Translations under genes and position numbers: made by a program
Notes under the pieces: model-generated
What the model was told of the DNA's origin: nothing
Databases searched by the model: none
The model's input: only the letters and a program-made list of their open reading frames with translations
From: CAZAQK01 sp046344715
Lineage (GTDB): Bacteria > Pseudomonadota > Alphaproteobacteria > Rickettsiales > SXRF01
Assembly: GCA_046344715.1 (NCBI GenBank)
Contig: JBKDKX010000023.1
Span: forward strand, 1 to 64,000
Direction of reading: 5' to 3'
Length of the DNA stretch: 64,000 bases
Shown here: in pieces, positions 62,637 through 64,000 of the stretch
Layout: the number at the start of each line of letters is the position of its first letter
Position numbering within the stretch: the stretch's first letter is position 1

Positions 62637-63275
62637 ATGGAAGCTATACACGCACGGAAAATGGAAAAAGAGGTGCGTACTGGCCTCTCGCTGCTGCCTG
62701 TGCTGATTAAAAACTGTTCTTTTAATAATTACCGCGCGGCGGTGCAGGCGTCACCCGATTGTCCTGCAAAGCAGCTATTGCTCAAAGCATTTGAACGTTG
62801 CCCCGTGGATAATGTGTTGGCTTTTATCGCAGTGGCGCAAATTGCGCATGACCACCGAATACCGTTTGATGGCACTATGGCGATGACACTGAAAGATGCC
62901 GACGGGCAACCAGCGTTTTTTGGTATATGCGAAGAATTACAACCTACTCAGAGACCAGATACGCGTGGTCGGATACATGATGTGTCACGCCGCATGTTAC
63001 TGAAAGCGGCTGTTGGAGGAATTTTCGGTTTTACTGTTGCCAAAGAATTTGGTGATGGCGGCTGGATAAAAACAAATGCTGCCGGTGAAAATGACGTAGA
63101 TGAAGCCAAGCTGGCACGTGCTGCGGTTGAGGTGATTGGTGCGGTAGCGTCTGTGAATGCAGCAGATAAAGATCTCGCGGCTATTACTGTGGAAAAGGTA
63201 ATGCGCGTTATCACACCATTTCTTGATAAAGAGTTGGCAAAAGGCCGTAATGGGCAAGGTGGCGTGGGGCGGTAG
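62637..63275 (+). CDS. unknown protein, 212 residues, with internal twin-arginine-like motif
   Basis: The first 110 residues are soluble. At residues 117-123 lies SRRMLLK followed by a hydrophobic stretch (AAVGGIFGFTVA, 124-135), the pattern of a Tat signal but in mid-chain. The rest is helical and Ala-rich. A ribosome site AAGG lies before the ATG. The stretch could be a signal-anchor for a C-terminal domain. No family recognised. Confidence 0.65.
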   Translation: MEAIHARKMEKEVRTGLSLLPVLIKNCSFNNYRAAVQASPDCPAKQLLLKAFERCPVDNVLAFIAVAQIAHDHRIPFDGTMAMTLKDADGQPAFFGICEELQPTQRPDTRGRIHDVSRRMLLKAAVGGIFGFTVAKEFGDGGWIKTNAAGENDVDEAKLARAAVEVIGAVASVNAADKDLAAITVEKVMRVITPFLDKELAKGRNGQGGVGR

Positions 63276-63285
63276 CAAAAATACT

Positions 63286-63356
63286 GTCATCCCCGCGAAG
63301 GCGTGGATCTCCGCTAACTACTGACGAGAATTGCAATGGGATTCCCGCCTACGCGG
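63286..63356. repeat. palindromic repeat element, GTCATCCCC family variant
   Basis: GTCATCCCCGCGAAGGCGTGG near 63286 and a second hairpin ATTCCCGC-CTA-CGCGGGAAT near 63341-63359 form a two-part element in the 103-base gap before the dikinase gene. Confidence 0.65.
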
Positions 63357-63378
63357 GAATGAAACATTTTACAATGAA

Positions 63379-64000
63379 CTAAACCAGCGCAGCTTTTGCC
63401 GCGGCAAGCCGTGCCACTGGTACGCGGTATGGCGAGCAGCTGACATAATCCAAACCGGCCTTCTGGCAGAAGGTGATGGATGCCGGATCGCCGCCATGCT
63501 CACCGCAGATCCCGAGTTTCAGGCCTTTACGTGCCGCGCGGCCGCGCTCTGCTGCGATCTGGATGAGTTCACCCACGCCAGATTGGTCAAGCGATACGAA
63601 CGGGTCAACTTCCACAATGCCTTTTTGCTTGTAGATTTCGATGAATGACGCCGAGTCATCGCGGCTTATGCCAAGCGTGGTCTGCGTTAAATCATTGGTG
63701 CCGAAGCTGAAGAATTCGGCAAGCTCGGCAATTTCACCCGCGCGTAGGCAGGCGCGTGGTAATTCAATCATGGTGCCAACCATATACGAAATTTTTACGC
63801 CGGATTGTTTCTGCACTTCACCGGCCACACGGTCGATAACGTCTTTCATCATGGAAAGTTCTTTTGGGTTCATAACCAATGGAACCATGATTTCAGGAAT
63901 CACATTATCCTTTACCTGTGCTGCGGCTTCGAAGATTGCGCGTGCCTGCATTTCATAAATTTCAGGATAGGTGATACCTAAGCGGCAGCCACGGTGGCCA
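63379..64000 (-). CDS. ppdK: pyruvate, phosphate dikinase, C-terminal part (partial)
   Basis: The frame runs off the window edge at 64000; about 207 residues are visible. The conserved GHRGCRLGIT-PEI lies at the very edge, then IMVPLVMNP, FSFGTNDLTQTTLG and the GICGEHGGDP loop with the active-site Cys near the C terminus. These are the PEP/pyruvate-binding domain of PPDK, which interconverts pyruvate and PEP using ATP and phosphate. The 5' part, including the nucleotide domain, lies outside. Confidence 0.93.
   Translation of the reverse strand, partial: GHRGCRLGITYPEIYEMQARAIFEAAAQVKDNVIPEIMVPLVMNPKELSMMKDVIDRVAGEVQKQSGVKISYMVGTMIELPRACLRAGEIAELAEFFSFGTNDLTQTTLGISRDDSASFIEIYKQKGIVEVDPFVSLDQSGVGELIQIAAERGRAARKGLKLGICGEHGGDPASITFCQKAGLDYVSCSPYRVPVARLAAAKAALV

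Noticed and set aside
1..64000. tRNA, rRNA, CRISPR or transposon
   Set aside because: Gaps were read for cloverleaf, spaced repeats and transposase motifs; none was found. The repeats seen are palindromes without array spacing.

Overview
The window is a gene-dense chromosomal segment of a Gram-negative bacterium, most likely an alphaproteobacterium. Pointers are the single-chain indolepyruvate:ferredoxin oxidoreductase, the methylcrotonyl-CoA carboxylase genes, an RND pump with outer-membrane lipoprotein, and palindromic repeats of the kind that in Rickettsia and Wolbachia invade coding genes. The order or genus cannot be fixed from sequence reading alone. I saw no rRNA, tRNA, CRISPR array, transposase or integrase.

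Layout. 1-16.5 kb: acyl-CoA and leucine catabolism, almost all on the minus strand (thioesterase, SDR, acyl-CoA dehydrogenase, thiolase, indolepyruvate oxidoreductase, HMG-CoA lyase, a split methylcrotonyl-CoA carboxylase alpha chain, enoyl-CoA hydratase, GNAT, carboxylase beta chain, second acyl-CoA dehydrogenase, MaoC hydratase), interrupted by two small secreted proteins (13.9-14.8 kb). 16.5-24.9 kb: a complete histidine-to-glutamate (hut) set, HutF/I/H/U/G, arranged as two very tight divergent pairs separated by palindromic repeats and two unrecognised genes. 25.7-35.5 kb: a kynurenine operon taking tryptophan to 2-aminomuconate and its deamination (kynA, SDR, unknown, ALDH, RidA, HAO, ACMSD, kynB, kynU, unknown, kmo). 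36-43.8 kb: a TetR-controlled RND efflux operon ending with a PstS-like protein. 43.8-57.7 kb: a Pel exopolysaccharide locus (epimerase, PelA split in two, PelB, D, E, F, G) with no pelC. 57.8-62 kb: translation genes (trmJ, cysS, unknown, gltX). 62-64 kb: two unknown genes, then the 3' part of pyruvate phosphate dikinase.

How it fits together. The first 35 kb reads as an amino-acid catabolic region: leucine, histidine and tryptophan are drained to acetyl-CoA/acetoacetate, glutamate plus formate, and 2-aminomuconate-derived acids. The Pel genes should give a cationic GalN/GalNAc biofilm polymer whose export is gated by c-di-GMP through PelD, which keeps an RxxD site.

Most notable. Palindromic elements related to intergenic copies in this same window sit in frame inside two household genes, kynB (32009-32097) and trmJ (58183-58267). 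Other oddities are the split MccA and split PelA, a kyn-operon SDR without the YxxxK active site, AT-rich unknown small genes inside the kyn operon, and a PstS-like gene translationally linked to an RND pump.
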